Source: Bacillus_I endophytica_A
Lineage (GTDB): Bacteria > Bacillota > Bacilli > Bacillales > Bacillaceae_H
DNA: 64,000 bases
Assembly: GCF_026790145.1 (NCBI RefSeq)
Contig: NZ_JALAMS010000018.1
Span: 372,001-436,000, forward strand
Direction: 5' to 3'
Below the pieces are notes generated by a model, which saw only the letters and a program-made list of their open reading frames with translations, searched no databases and had not been told where the DNA came from. This document shows, piece by piece, positions 42,916 through 51,466 of this stretch (the first letter of the stretch is position 1; the number at the start of each line of letters is the position of its first letter). Position numbers and translations under genes: made by a program.

Positions 42916-42952
42916 AAGCGTTCTAAGTTGAAAAACTTAGGGCGCTTTTTTT
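42916..42952 (+). terminator. Terminator after the DedA gene
   Basis: AAGCG/CGCTT and TAAGTT/AACTTA form an interrupted stem, followed by TTTTTTT. Confidence 0.8.
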
Positions 42953-43119
42953 GTGGATTGGTTGAAGGTGTTAATAATATTTTTCTATCATTAGCATTAA
43001 GTCTTTAATAATATTAAATTTTTGATAGGGAATATTGCCCTTTTTTTGAAAAATATATTAACAAAATTAGGAGTATTGTATATAATTATCTTTGTTACAT
43101 AATTTTAGGAGGTTTATGC

Positions 43120-43752
43120 ATGAAAAAGGTCATTATGGCAGCAGTTCTATCTTTTGCACTCTTTCTATCTTTTATTGGTGTTCAACCATCAAGTGCTAAA
43201 GCCCAGTCTGCTCACAATCCAGTTGTATTTGTACATGGTATTGGAGGAGCTTCTTATAATTTCTTCAGTATTGAAAACTATTTAAGATTGCAAGGATGGG
43301 ATAGAAGTCAGTTCTATGCCATTGATTTCTACAACAAAGCAGGTTCTAACTCCACAAACGGACCACAGCTTGCAACGTACATTGATCGCGTTCTAAGAGA
43401 AACAGGATCAGATAAAGTTGATATTGTAGCTCATAGCATGGGAGGAGCAAATACGCTTTATTACATCAAGTATCTTGGTGGCGGGGACAAAATTGAGAAT
43501 GTTGTTACTTTAGGTGGAGCTAACGGTCTATCTTCTTCAGTAGCATTGCCAGGTACAGATCCTAACCAAAAAATCTTATATACTTCAATCTACAGCATAA
43601 ATGATGGAATTGTTCTTCCTAGTCTTTCTCGATTACAAGGAGCAAGAAACATTCAACTTTATGGCATCACTCATATCGGTTTATTGGCAAATAGTCAAGT
43701 AAACGGATATATTAAAGAAGGATTAAATGGTGGAGGCTTGAACACAAATTAA
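43120..43752 (+). CDS. lipA: Secreted small lipase (subfamily I.4)
   Basis: Extracellular alkaline lipase of about 182 residues after a 28-residue signal peptide (cleavage near SAKA). The nucleophile elbow is AHSMG with Ser106, where Ala replaces the first Gly as in Bacillus LipA; Asp in YSINDGIV and His in GITHIGLL complete the triad, and VFVHGIGGASYNF forms the oxyanion region. AGGAGG precedes the ATG; a long hairpin follows. Confidence 0.96.
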   Translation: MKKVIMAAVLSFALFLSFIGVQPSSAKAQSAHNPVVFVHGIGGASYNFFSIENYLRLQGWDRSQFYAIDFYNKAGSNSTNGPQLATYIDRVLRETGSDKVDIVAHSMGGANTLYYIKYLGGGDKIENVVTLGGANGLSSSVALPGTDPNQKILYTSIYSINDGIVLPSLSRLQGARNIQLYGITHIGLLANSQVNGYIKEGLNGGGLNTN

Positions 43753-43758
43753 GCTAAT

Positions 43759-43812
43759 GCCACAATAAAAAACTGCTTCTACTATATTAGTAGAGCGGTT
43801 TTTTGTTGTGGC
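43759..43812. terminator. Long bidirectional terminator after lipA
   Basis: A stem of about 25 pairs (5' arm from 43759, 3' arm to 43812, some G-U pairs and one bulge) with internal A- and T-runs, between convergent lipA and sdpI. Confidence 0.85.
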
Positions 43813-43818
43813 AAAGTG

Positions 43819-44454
43819 TTATTCTGTCATTTTCCGATACTGAACATATGAATAGAGAGTTGGAATAAGAACAACAGCAAGAATAATAGAGATAATCAGA
43901 GGAAATAACAGTTGTTCTGGAACAAACGGAGTTACGAAGAATAAAAGACCTCCTAGGATAAACAGTTTTGAACCAAGTCTGTGTGTTTTTCTCCATACTT
44001 GCTCATTGCTGAGTGTCCAAGCAGTTCTAATCCCAATAAAAAAGTTAGGTTTTACCGTTTGCATGTAGTTTCCTAAAATAATAAACAAAATACCAACAAG
44101 GATAGGAGTAATTGTTGTAACATTTAAGTTATATCCAAGGCTTGCAAGAAGAACGGAAATATTAAGAAGAAACAAAACCAACATAATAGCAAGCGTGATA
44201 ATTCGATACGAGCGTGAAAACTTTTGATAGTTTTGTTTCCGAGGATCCATTTTAGGGGAAAGCACTAAAACCGCATACAAGAACATCAAGATTCCATTGT
44301 GAGTAAACGCTGCTTGTAGCTTAGGTGCGTAAGAATTTACAGTTCCATCAACTCCCCACTGCATCGGAATTTGAGAGGGTAGCTTATTGTAGAGGATCAC
44401 CCAACATAAGATGGAAAGTGACATAATGATAAGAGGGAAGACGTGTTTTTTCAT
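43819..44454 (-). CDS. sdpI: SdpI-family immunity membrane protein
   Basis: 211 residues, about six helices. The N-terminal DUF1648 part shows PSQIPMQWGVDGTVNSYAPK, and the C-terminal part shows GNYMQTVKPNFFIGIRTAWTL, both typical of SdpI, which protects against the SdpC killing peptide and acts with SdpR in signalling. The start overlaps the sdpR stop by 4 nt. No sdpABC toxin genes are in the window. Confidence 0.88.
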   Translation of the reverse strand: MKKHVFPLIIMSLSILCWVILYNKLPSQIPMQWGVDGTVNSYAPKLQAAFTHNGILMFLYAVLVLSPKMDPRKQNYQKFSRSYRIITLAIMLVLFLLNISVLLASLGYNLNVTTITPILVGILFIILGNYMQTVKPNFFIGIRTAWTLSNEQVWRKTHRLGSKLFILGGLLFFVTPFVPEQLLFPLIISIILAVVLIPTLYSYVQYRKMTE

Positions 44455-44723
44455 TTCTTTTCATCTCCTTTTTCAACAAAATCAAGGGCCCAGCTCACAA
44501 GTTCTTGGAAAACAGTCGCATTTAAAGAATACACAACATACTGACCTTTTTTTTCATCTGAAACAAGGTCGGCATTTTTCAAGATTTTTAAGTGCTGAGA
44601 AATGCTAGGCTTTGACATATTAAATTGTTCTGCAATTTCTCCAGCTGTCATATCTCTTTCTTTTAAGAGAGATAAAATTTTACGACGGGTCCCATCAGCG
44701 AGAGCTTTAAATGCGTTGTTCAT
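44451..44723 (-). CDS. sdpR: SdpR-like ArsR-family repressor
   Basis: 90 residues, the same length as B. subtilis SdpR, with ALADGTRRKILSLLKERDMT and FNMSKPSISQHLKILKNADL forming the winged helix. It lacks the cysteine metal site of ArsR. It should repress its own operon; a dyad lies upstream. Overlap with sdpI conserves the sdpRI arrangement. Confidence 0.88.
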   Translation of the reverse strand: MNNAFKALADGTRRKILSLLKERDMTAGEIAEQFNMSKPSISQHLKILKNADLVSDEKKGQYVVYSLNATVFQELVSWALDFVEKGDEKK

Positions 44724-44746
44724 AAGGTGAGTCCTTTCTTCGGTAT

Positions 44747-44782
44747 TTAGTTAATTAAGTATTTACTTAAATACTAAACTAA
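44747..44782. promoter_or_regulatory. Probable SdpR operator
   Basis: AGTATTT (44758-44764) and AAATACT (44769-44775) with a 4-nt spacer, flanked by TTAGTT and AACTAA, 35 nt upstream of sdpR. Autoregulation is inferred. Confidence 0.55.
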
Positions 44783-44805
44783 AAGGAATTCTTTGTCAAT
44801 AGGCG

Positions 44806-44841
44806 AAAACCGGTGTCCTTCTATAAAGAATACCGGTTTTT
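44806..44841 (-). terminator. Terminator of the RpiR-family gene
   Basis: AAAACCGGT (44806-44814) and ACCGGTTTT (44832-44840) at the 3' end of the regulator gene. Confidence 0.65.
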
Positions 44842-44850
44842 AGTGAAACA

Positions 44851-45729
44851 TTATTCTTCTTTTAATAGCGTGCTGCTTGATACGCGTTCATCAACATTTT
44901 TTGAAACGTTTGTTTTATATTCTAAATTGCGATCATAGTCCATTTTAAAAAGGCATGAATATAAAATATCTAAGAGGAGATGAATCGAGTTATTTGTAGA
45001 ATATGTAGCGATTTTCGAATAAAGTTTTTCACGCGTTGAAATGGACATGGCACAATCCGAGAGCTTTCTTAAGCTGTTTTCTCCAATACTTGTGAGAGAA
45101 ATAATAGGAGTGCGGTTTCTTTTTAAAATGTTCGCGATTTTTAAAACTTCTTCTGTTTCTCCAGAATAGGAAATTAAGATTGCCGCATGCTGAGGCGTCG
45201 AATTGGATGCTACAAATGGTTGCTCTTCAGGTACACTCATAATGTCAACATACTTGTTAATACGAAGCATTTTATGTTTGAAATCATATGCCATAATAAG
45301 GGAGTTGCTAATCCCGTAGATGCTAATATGCTGTGCTTTGTGAAGAAGTTCAACAGCTTTTTGTAGCTCTGTATGCTTTAAAAGGGACAGCGTATCTTCA
45401 ATTGATTCTGAGGCAAGATGTCCAATTTTCGCAGCCACATTTATAAACGTATCATTTGTATCAAATGGATAGTTTGGATCAATGTTAGAAAAGTGCTGAT
45501 TCAAATAGTGAAGCTCTTCAAGATATTTTTCTTTTAATTCATTCCACCCGCTAAAGCCTAATTTTTTAGACAAGCGAACAGCTGTTGAAGGGGAAGTATA
45601 GGTAGCTTTTGCTAAATCTTTTGTTGAGAGACTTTCAATATTTTCTTTCTCCTGGAGAATAAATTTCGCTAATATTTCTTCTGATTTTGATAAAGAGTCC
45701 ATTGATTCAAGTTTATTCGAAATAATCAT
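44851..45729 (-). CDS. RpiR/MurR-family transcriptional regulator
   Basis: 292 residues: an N-terminal helix-turn-helix domain (about 1-77, with STKDLAKATYTSPSTAVRLSKKLGF) and a C-terminal SIS phosphosugar-binding domain (about 120-255, with SIYGISNSLIMAYDFKHKM and AILISYSGETEEVLKIA). Divergent from the GH1 gene, so it probably controls phospho-beta-glucoside use. Confidence 0.9.
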   Translation of the reverse strand: MIISNKLESMDSLSKSEEILAKFILQEKENIESLSTKDLAKATYTSPSTAVRLSKKLGFSGWNELKEKYLEELHYLNQHFSNIDPNYPFDTNDTFINVAAKIGHLASESIEDTLSLLKHTELQKAVELLHKAQHISIYGISNSLIMAYDFKHKMLRINKYVDIMSVPEEQPFVASNSTPQHAAILISYSGETEEVLKIANILKRNRTPIISLTSIGENSLRKLSDCAMSISTREKLYSKIATYSTNNSIHLLLDILYSCLFKMDYDRNLEYKTNVSKNVDERVSSSTLLKEE

Positions 45730-45762
45730 TGTGCAACATTCCTTCTATATGTGAAAGTTAAT

Positions 45763-45828
45763 CGTTTTCAAAACGGCATTCCAAAAATATGTGCTTATTA
45801 TTCATTAAAATTAAAACGGCATTTCAAA
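45763..45828. promoter_or_regulatory. Repeated operator-like elements between the RpiR and GH1 genes
   Basis: AAAACGGCATTCCAAA (45770-45785) and AAAACGGCATTTCAAA (45813-45828) differ at one position and are spaced 43 nt, about four DNA turns. CGTTTT-C-AAAACG (45763-45775) is an overlapping palindrome. Probable binding sites of the divergent regulator. Confidence 0.6.
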
Positions 45829-45953
45829 GTTACTGTAAGCCATTTCATTAAAAGTAGCGTTGTTCTATTATTAAAGTATAACATTTCACAATTAAAAAAA
45901 CGGAATCACTTAGAAAAGGATTCGTTTTGTTTTTATAAAGGGAGGAAAACAAC

Positions 45954-47384
45954 ATGGCATTCAAAGAAAACTTTTTATGGGGCGGAGCCGTTGCTGCTCA
46001 CCAAATTGAAGGCGGTTGGAATAAAGGCGGAAAAGGACCAAGTGTTGCTGATGTAATGACGGCAGGTGCGCACGGTGTGCCGCGTGAAATTACGGACGGT
46101 ATTGTAGAAGGAAAATATTATCCAAACCATGAAGGCATCAACTTTTACGAGAATTATAAAGAAGATATTGCCCTATTTGCGGAGATGGGTTTTAAATGCT
46201 TCCGTACTAGTATTGCATGGTCACGTATTTTCCCTAAAGGTGACGAGCTGGAGCCAAATGAAGACGGCTTAAAGTTTTATGACGATTTATTTGATGAACT
46301 ATTAAAGCATGGGATCGAACCTGTTGTCACATTAAGCCACTTTGAAATGCCGTATCATCTTGCAAAAGAATATGGTGGATGGCGCAGCCGTGACGTAATC
46401 GGTTTCTTCGTGCATTATGCAACAACAGTAATGGAACGTTACAAAGATAAAGTAAAGTATTGGATGACGTTCAATGAAATCAACAACCAAAAGAACACAT
46501 CAAACCCAATTTTCTTATGGACATGCTCTGGGGTTAAATGTGAAGAAGGCGAAAATCCTGAAGAAGTGATGTACCAAGCTGTTCACCATGAGCTTGTTGC
46601 AAGCGCACTTGCTGTGAAAGCAGCTCGCAACATTAGCCCTGATCTTCAAGTAGGATGCATGGTGGCAATGGTGCCGATTTATCCGTACTCTTGTAATCCA
46701 GATGATATGATGCTGCAAGTCGAATCTATGCATGACCGCTGGCTCTTTGCTGATGTCCATTGCCGCGGCCATTACGGAGCTTATGCGTTAAAAGAGTGGG
46801 AGAGAAAAGGCTACAACATTAAAATGGAGCCTGGTGACGCGGAAATTCTTGCAGAAGGAACAGTAGACTATATCGGCTTTAGCTATTATATGTCAGACGC
46901 TGTGAAAACTGGAGTAAATGAAATTGATCCAACAAACATAGCAGGATCAAGCGCTAGCGTGAAGAACCCTCATGTCAAAGCATCTGACTGGGGTTGGCAG
47001 ATTGACCCTGTTGGTTTACGCTATTCATTGAATATGCTATATGAAAGATATGAGCTTCCATTATTCATTGTTGAAAATGGATTTGGTGCCATTGATGTGA
47101 AGAATGAAGACGGTACTTGCGATGATGACTATCGCATTGATTATTTAGGAGCACATATTAAAGAAATGAAAAAAGCAGTTGAGCTTGATGGTGTTGACTT
47201 AATGGGCTATACTCCGTGGGGATGTATTGACTTAGTTTCTTTCACAACAGGAGAAATGAAAAAACGCTATGGCTTCATTTACGTTGATCGTGATAACGAA
47301 GGAAACGGCACATTAGAACGTTCAAAGAAAAAGTCGTTTGATTGGTACAAACAGGTAATTGCAACAAATGGAGAAGAAGTATAA
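45954..47384 (+). CDS. 6-phospho-beta-glucosidase (GH1)
   Basis: Cytosolic hydrolase of PTS-imported phospho-beta-glucosides such as cellobiose or salicin 6-phosphate. 476 residues. Marks are FLWGGAVAAHQIEGGW at the start, the acid/base Glu in MTFNEINN, the nucleophile Glu in LFIVENGFGA, and SKKKSFDWYK near the end with the Ser/Lys seen in phospho-specific GH1 enzymes. AGGGAGGA precedes the ATG. Not accompanied by a PTS permease here. Confidence 0.92.
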   Translation: MAFKENFLWGGAVAAHQIEGGWNKGGKGPSVADVMTAGAHGVPREITDGIVEGKYYPNHEGINFYENYKEDIALFAEMGFKCFRTSIAWSRIFPKGDELEPNEDGLKFYDDLFDELLKHGIEPVVTLSHFEMPYHLAKEYGGWRSRDVIGFFVHYATTVMERYKDKVKYWMTFNEINNQKNTSNPIFLWTCSGVKCEEGENPEEVMYQAVHHELVASALAVKAARNISPDLQVGCMVAMVPIYPYSCNPDDMMLQVESMHDRWLFADVHCRGHYGAYALKEWERKGYNIKMEPGDAEILAEGTVDYIGFSYYMSDAVKTGVNEIDPTNIAGSSASVKNPHVKASDWGWQIDPVGLRYSLNMLYERYELPLFIVENGFGAIDVKNEDGTCDDDYRIDYLGAHIKEMKKAVELDGVDLMGYTPWGCIDLVSFTTGEMKKRYGFIYVDRDNEGNGTLERSKKKSFDWYKQVIATNGEEV

Positions 47385-47400
47385 GAATGAAGTAGAAAAA

Positions 47401-47437
47401 AAGTGGATGAAGCACTAGGCTTCATCCACTTTTTTTG
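47401..47437 (+). terminator. Terminator after the GH1 gene
   Basis: AAGTGGATGAAGC (47401-47413) and GCTTCATCCACTT (47419-47431), 5-nt loop, then TTTTTT. Confidence 0.9.
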
Positions 47438-47538
47438 TAGGTTGCTTCAAACCTTCTGTCTTTGTATAATAACCGCATGAGATCCTTTCTACAAACGATC
47501 TCATGAATGTTCCTAAAGTAAATGATGGAGTGAAAAAT

Positions 47539-47568
47539 ATGAAAAAATCAGAGAAATTAGCCTCCTAA
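47539..47568 (+). CDS. cat leader peptide (9 residues, MKKSEKLAS)
   Basis: ATG 47539 has TGGAG eight nt upstream and encodes MKKSEKLAS, then TAA. Leaders of chloramphenicol-inducible cat genes have the same length and a similar start (MKKSE...). A ribosome stalled on it by chloramphenicol would open the hairpin at 47561-47592 and expose the cat ribosome site. Confidence 0.85.
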   Translation: MKKSEKLAS

Positions 47569-47592
47569 AATTAAAAATTATATTTTAGGAGG
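47561..47592 (+). promoter_or_regulatory. cat translational attenuator hairpin
   Basis: CCTCCTAAAAT (47561-47571) pairs perfectly with ATTTTAGGAGG (47582-47592), 10-nt loop. The 3' arm is the ribosome site of cat; the 5' arm includes the last codons and stop of the leader. Confidence 0.92.
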
Positions 47593-47599
47593 AAGAGTC

Positions 47600-48253
47600 A
47601 TGAACTTTCATCAAATTGATATTGAAAATTGGAATAGAAAAGAGCATTTCCATCACTATATGAGTGGAGCAAAATGTTCTTTCAATCTAACAGCGAACTT
47701 AGATGTGACGGAATTATTAGCGGCATTAAAAGATAAGAAGATTAAATTTTATCCTGCGTTTATTTATATGGTGACGCGAATCGTCAACAAGCATAGAGAA
47801 TTTAGAACAACTTTTAATGAAAAAGGAATTCTCGGATATTGGGATGAAGTTGTCCCAAATTATACGGTTTTCCATAAAGATGCTGGGACTTTTTCTGCGC
47901 TCTGGACTGATTATTCTTCTGACTTCTCCACTTTTTATAAAAGTTATGAGTCTGATCTGAACGTATTCGGTCATCAAAAAGGATTATGGGTAAAAGAAAA
48001 TGTCCCACCCCATACGTTCTCAATCTCTTCAATCCCATGGGTGAACTTTTCATCGTTTGAATTAAACTTATTTAATGGGGAAGATTATCTTCTGCCTATT
48101 ATTACATGTGGAAAATATGCTTCTAACGGCAATCAAACATTACTGCCTATCTCAATACGAGTTCATCATGCTGTATGTGATGGTTATCATGTAAGTCTTT
48201 TTCTACATGATTTACAGCAACTTATTGATGATTATCTCGATTGGTTAGCCTAG
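47600..48253 (+). CDS. cat: Chloramphenicol O-acetyltransferase (type A)
   Basis: Cytosolic trimeric enzyme inactivating chloramphenicol with acetyl-CoA. 217 residues, usual for classical CAT. The catalytic block VHHAVCDGYH is intact, as is PWVNFSSFELN of the substrate site. ATG follows AGGAGGAAGAGTC, the site hidden in the attenuator hairpin. No mobile element was seen next to it, so it may be a resident gene or an old acquisition. Confidence 0.95.
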   Translation: MNFHQIDIENWNRKEHFHHYMSGAKCSFNLTANLDVTELLAALKDKKIKFYPAFIYMVTRIVNKHREFRTTFNEKGILGYWDEVVPNYTVFHKDAGTFSALWTDYSSDFSTFYKSYESDLNVFGHQKGLWVKENVPPHTFSISSIPWVNFSSFELNLFNGEDYLLPIITCGKYASNGNQTLLPISIRVHHAVCDGYHVSLFLHDLQQLIDDYLDWLA

Positions 48254-48266
48254 AAAAGGCAAGATG

Positions 48267-48300
48267 AAAAAGCATCCATTACCTAATGGATGCTTTTTTG
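48267..48300. terminator. Bidirectional terminator
   Basis: AGCATCCATT (48271-48280) and AATGGATGCT (48285-48294), 4-nt loop, with A- and T-runs on each side, between cat and the convergent nucleotidyltransferase gene. Confidence 0.9.
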
Positions 48301-48305
48301 TTTTC

Positions 48306-49100
48306 TTAAGAATGCCACACTTCCTGTAGCGTATTTTTAAATACAGCATTCAGCTTAGGTGTAGGATCCTCAACTTTCAAATCCAAGCTTTTCGCATACG
48401 CTTCTAAACTCTCTAATTCATAAGATAGAAAATCATTAATAACGTGAATTTTAGGCTCTAAATCAAGCTCATCTCCAGCCATCTTCCGCTGAAGAAGAAC
48501 GGTGATTTCCTCTTTAATTTCACCATCTGGCACTACTCCATCTAACAACTCTTGAAATTCTAACGGAGGAAACTCGTTAAATTGTTCAATCCAGCGTGAC
48601 GCAAGAATGGGGCGAAGGACGTAAAAGTATTTTTTGATTTTTACTGTATCTCCTTGTAGAAACTCCTTAAAATTCTTTCTTGCCATATTTAAATAATGAT
48701 AGATCGCTGACGTTGGAAGGAAAATCTCGTCTACTAGCTCACGAATTTGCTTCATCGTTGAAAACTTCTCATAATAGACAATCCCTGAATTTATCCATTC
48801 TAGAAGAGGGGGATTTCCTTTTCGAAATAGCTTGAGCGCTTTTGTAAGCTCCCAGCCGACAACGTCTAATTTATCATTAATAGGAAGCTCTATCACGTCT
48901 CGTCTTTTGCCAACGCCCATTGGATCAATCACTAAATAATCATGGGGGGGATGAACATAAATAAACCTGACGTCAAAGTCGCTATCTTTAGAAGGAAACC
49001 CCCACGCTCTGCTGCCAGATTCACAAGCATAGAGCACTTTTACATTGTAATTCTTTTCAATTTCCTTAAGTGTTTCGATAATGGTTGTTTCCACTGTCAT
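48306..49100 (-). CDS. ycgL: YcgL-type nucleotidyltransferase
   Basis: 264 residues. The Pol-beta-like nucleotidyltransferase core is visible as ACESGSRAWGFPSKDSDFDVRF (shown in two parts: ESGSRAWG with the GS motif and DSDFDVRF with the paired Asp). The rest resembles Bacillus YcgL. It is not the short MNT/HEPN antitoxin type. Its substrate is unknown. Confidence 0.85.
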   Translation of the reverse strand: MTVETTIIETLKEIEKNYNVKVLYACESGSRAWGFPSKDSDFDVRFIYVHPPHDYLVIDPMGVGKRRDVIELPINDKLDVVGWELTKALKLFRKGNPPLLEWINSGIVYYEKFSTMKQIRELVDEIFLPTSAIYHYLNMARKNFKEFLQGDTVKIKKYFYVLRPILASRWIEQFNEFPPLEFQELLDGVVPDGEIKEEITVLLQRKMAGDELDLEPKIHVINDFLSYELESLEAYAKSLDLKVEDPTPKLNAVFKNTLQEVWHS

Positions 49101-49230
49101 TTTTTAAGCTCCATTCTATCCTTAAACTACCTCCATTATATACCAAGCGAAGAAGTTTTCGCTAAAAGGAATTGCTTATTTCTGCTATACTAGGGTATGA
49201 TTAAATATCACATGACATTTTGCAGTAGGA

Positions 49231-49722
49231 GTGGTTTTTATCGATATTTTAGGCTGGATTGTTGTTAGTCTTGTATTTATAGTCGCATATGTAGGATTAA
49301 TTTATCCGATTATCCCAAGCGTCTTGTTTATTATAGCGGGGTATCTTTTATATGGTCTGTTTTTCAGCTTTGAACAGTTTTCGATTCTATTTTGGATTAT
49401 TCAAGCAATGTTCGTTATCTTGCTTTTTGTTGCCGATTACTTTTCCAACTTAGTTGGAGTTAAGCGCTATGGCGGTTCAAAAGCAGGGATATGGGGAAGT
49501 ACGATTGGTCTTCTCGTTGGACCATTTGTGATTCCTGTTGTCGGCATTGTTGCTGGACCGTTTTTAGGAGCGGTCATTGCAGAACTTCTCGTACATAGAA
49601 AAAGCATAGGAGACGCAATGAAGGTAGGATATGGTTCACTTATCGGATTTTTAAGCAGCATTGTTGTAAAAGGTGCTCTCCAGACGATTATGATTGTGTA
49701 TTTTATCTTTCAAGTACAGTGA
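49231..49722 (+). CDS. DUF456-family membrane protein
   Basis: About 160 residues with four or five helices and two glycine-rich hairpins (YGGSKAGIWGSTIGLLVG and GIVAGPFLGAVIAELL) typical of DUF456. Function unknown. Its start is uncertain: the frame can begin at GTG 49231, but the AGGAG ribosome site (49227-49231) overlaps that codon; a proper spacing would need ATC 49240 or ATT 49246, both rare. Confidence 0.75.
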   Translation: MVFIDILGWIVVSLVFIVAYVGLIYPIIPSVLFIIAGYLLYGLFFSFEQFSILFWIIQAMFVILLFVADYFSNLVGVKRYGGSKAGIWGSTIGLLVGPFVIPVVGIVAGPFLGAVIAELLVHRKSIGDAMKVGYGSLIGFLSSIVVKGALQTIMIVYFIFQVQ

Positions 49723-49751
49723 AGACAACTCGGTAAAGAGTTGTCTTTTTA
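49722..49751 (+). terminator. Terminator after the DUF456 gene
   Basis: AAGACAACTC (49722-49731) and GAGTTGTCTT (49738-49747), 6-nt loop, then TTTATTT. Confidence 0.85.
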
Positions 49752-49862
49752 TTTGTGCTAGAAAAGGGGAGAAGGGTTGTATTACAATAGAGATAGAGAA
49801 CCTTGCATCTTAGATTGTAAAAACTTCCTTACTACAATAAGAACATGCAAGGAGGATAAAAA

Positions 49863-51065
49863 ATGAAAACGTATTCAAAGTTTAGCATGCCAGAGTCTGT
49901 TTTTTATGGAAGAGACGCTTTAAAGCAGCTCGGAGATGAAGTTGCTACATATGGGAAGAGGGCGCTTTTAATTAGTGACCGGATTATGGAGAAAATCGGT
50001 CATGTCGGAAAATGCACGGATTTATTAGAAAGGGCAAACGTTACGTACTCTTCTTACTTAGATGTGAATTCAGAGCCTACAGACTCTCATGTGAAAGAAG
50101 CCCTTGATATTTGTGTGAAAGAAAAATGCGATGTTGTAATTGCCATTGGCGGAGGAAGTTGCATTGACGCCGCTAAAGCCGTTGCTGTTCTTGCCACAAA
50201 CGGGGGAGGAATTAACGACTATCTTCACAGCACCTCTGCTCTTACAAAAGAACCGCTCCCACTTATCACGATTCCAACAACAGCTGGCACAGGTTCAGAA
50301 GTTACAAACGTAACGGTTATTACAAATACACAAGAAGATATTAAAATGATGATTAAACATCCTGCTTTTCTTCCAAAAGTCGCCATTGTAGATCCAGTCC
50401 TAACACGATCTACACCATCTTCTGTTACAGCTGCAACAGGCATAGACGCCCTTTGTCATGCGATAGAAGCGTACCTTTCTAAGAGGTCACAGCCGCTGAC
50501 TGATAACTTAGCTCTTTCAGCGATTGAAGATATTTTAACGTATATTAAAAGAGCCTATGACAATGGAGAAGACATGGAAGCACGCGAGAAAATGGCAACA
50601 GCGTCAATGAAAGCAGGTCTTGCTTTTACAAATGCCTCTGTAACGCTTGTTCACGGCATGTCTCGTCCTATTGGTGCCCTATTTCATGTTCCGCATGGGA
50701 TCTCAAATGCGATGCTGCTTCCTGCCCTATTGGAATTTACAAAAGAAGAGGCAACAGAGAAACTAGCGGTGATTGGGCGCCTTCTTTATCCAGAATCAAA
50801 AGCATTTCAGGATGAGAGACTGGCAGATTTAGTGATTTATAAAATCAAATTACTTTGCTCTGAGCTCAATATTCCGAATATGGAGAAATGGGGCATTGAT
50901 AAAGAAAAGTTCCAAAAAGTTGTAGCTAAAATGGCGACGGATGCATTAGCGAGCGGAAGCCCGGGGAATAATCCTAGAGTGCCGTCGCATGAAGAGATTG
51001 TGGAGCTTTATTATACGTGCTATGAGTATGACTTTTCGGTGAGTGAAGAAATGTTGAAGTCTTGA
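49863..51065 (+). CDS. Iron-containing (type III) alcohol dehydrogenase
   Basis: 400-residue cytosolic NAD(P)-dependent dehydrogenase. The cofactor block GGGSCIDAAKAVAV, the family signature TTAGTGSEVTNVTVI and the metal ligands in ALCHAIEAYLS and HGMSRPIGALFHVPHG are intact. AAGGAGGA precedes the ATG. Substrate (ethanol, butanol, lactaldehyde) is open; an aldehyde-reducing role together with the keto acid decarboxylase is possible. Confidence 0.92.
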   Translation: MKTYSKFSMPESVFYGRDALKQLGDEVATYGKRALLISDRIMEKIGHVGKCTDLLERANVTYSSYLDVNSEPTDSHVKEALDICVKEKCDVVIAIGGGSCIDAAKAVAVLATNGGGINDYLHSTSALTKEPLPLITIPTTAGTGSEVTNVTVITNTQEDIKMMIKHPAFLPKVAIVDPVLTRSTPSSVTAATGIDALCHAIEAYLSKRSQPLTDNLALSAIEDILTYIKRAYDNGEDMEAREKMATASMKAGLAFTNASVTLVHGMSRPIGALFHVPHGISNAMLLPALLEFTKEEATEKLAVIGRLLYPESKAFQDERLADLVIYKIKLLCSELNIPNMEKWGIDKEKFQKVVAKMATDALASGSPGNNPRVPSHEEIVELYYTCYEYDFSVSEEMLKS

Positions 51066-51071
51066 ATATAA

Positions 51072-51106
51072 AAAAAGCAAGGAAGTGCATCTTCCTTGCT
51101 TTTTAT
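51072..51106 (+). terminator. Terminator after the alcohol dehydrogenase gene
   Basis: AAAAGCAAGGAAG (51073-51085) and CTTCCTTGCTTTT (51091-51103), 5-nt loop. Confidence 0.88.
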
Positions 51107-51176
51107 TTTGTCCAGTACGGAACTGTTGACTACGTTAACCGTATGATTATTTAAAGCTTTGCTGGAGGTGGATATA

Positions 51177-51401
51177 TTGGCTGGCGTTATTCTGAGCTTT
51201 ATTCTCTTTATCCCCCTGTATGCTGTTCTTATTTGGAGTTACTTCGATCCAGAAGAAAGCTTATTATTCGGGAAAAGATGGATGTATCAAGAAAATCCTG
51301 GGCCAACACCCGCTGCTATTCGCTATATTAAAGTCATGTCGTTCATAGGAATAGTAGGCCTGACATTAGTATTTATTTTCCTATTTATCAAATTTATCTA
51401 A
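51177..51401 (+). CDS. Small two-helix membrane protein
   Basis: 74 residues with two membrane helices separated by YFDPEESLLFGKRWMYQENPGPT, a pattern like DUF6199-type proteins. TTG 51177 is chosen: TGGAGGTG lies 6 nt before it, whereas TTG 51159 has none. Function unknown. Confidence 0.55.
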   Translation: MAGVILSFILFIPLYAVLIWSYFDPEESLLFGKRWMYQENPGPTPAAIRYIKVMSFIGIVGLTLVFIFLFIKFI

Positions 51402-51466
51402 AAAGATAACCACATTTTTAGTAAACTAGAAAGATAGACTGATTTACATGAAAGGAGTCAAATACA

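Noticed and set aside
47600..48253. cat gene as part of a recently inserted transposon or plasmid
   Set aside because: No transposase, terminal inverted repeat or target duplication was seen; flanked by ordinary chromosomal-type genes and terminators.
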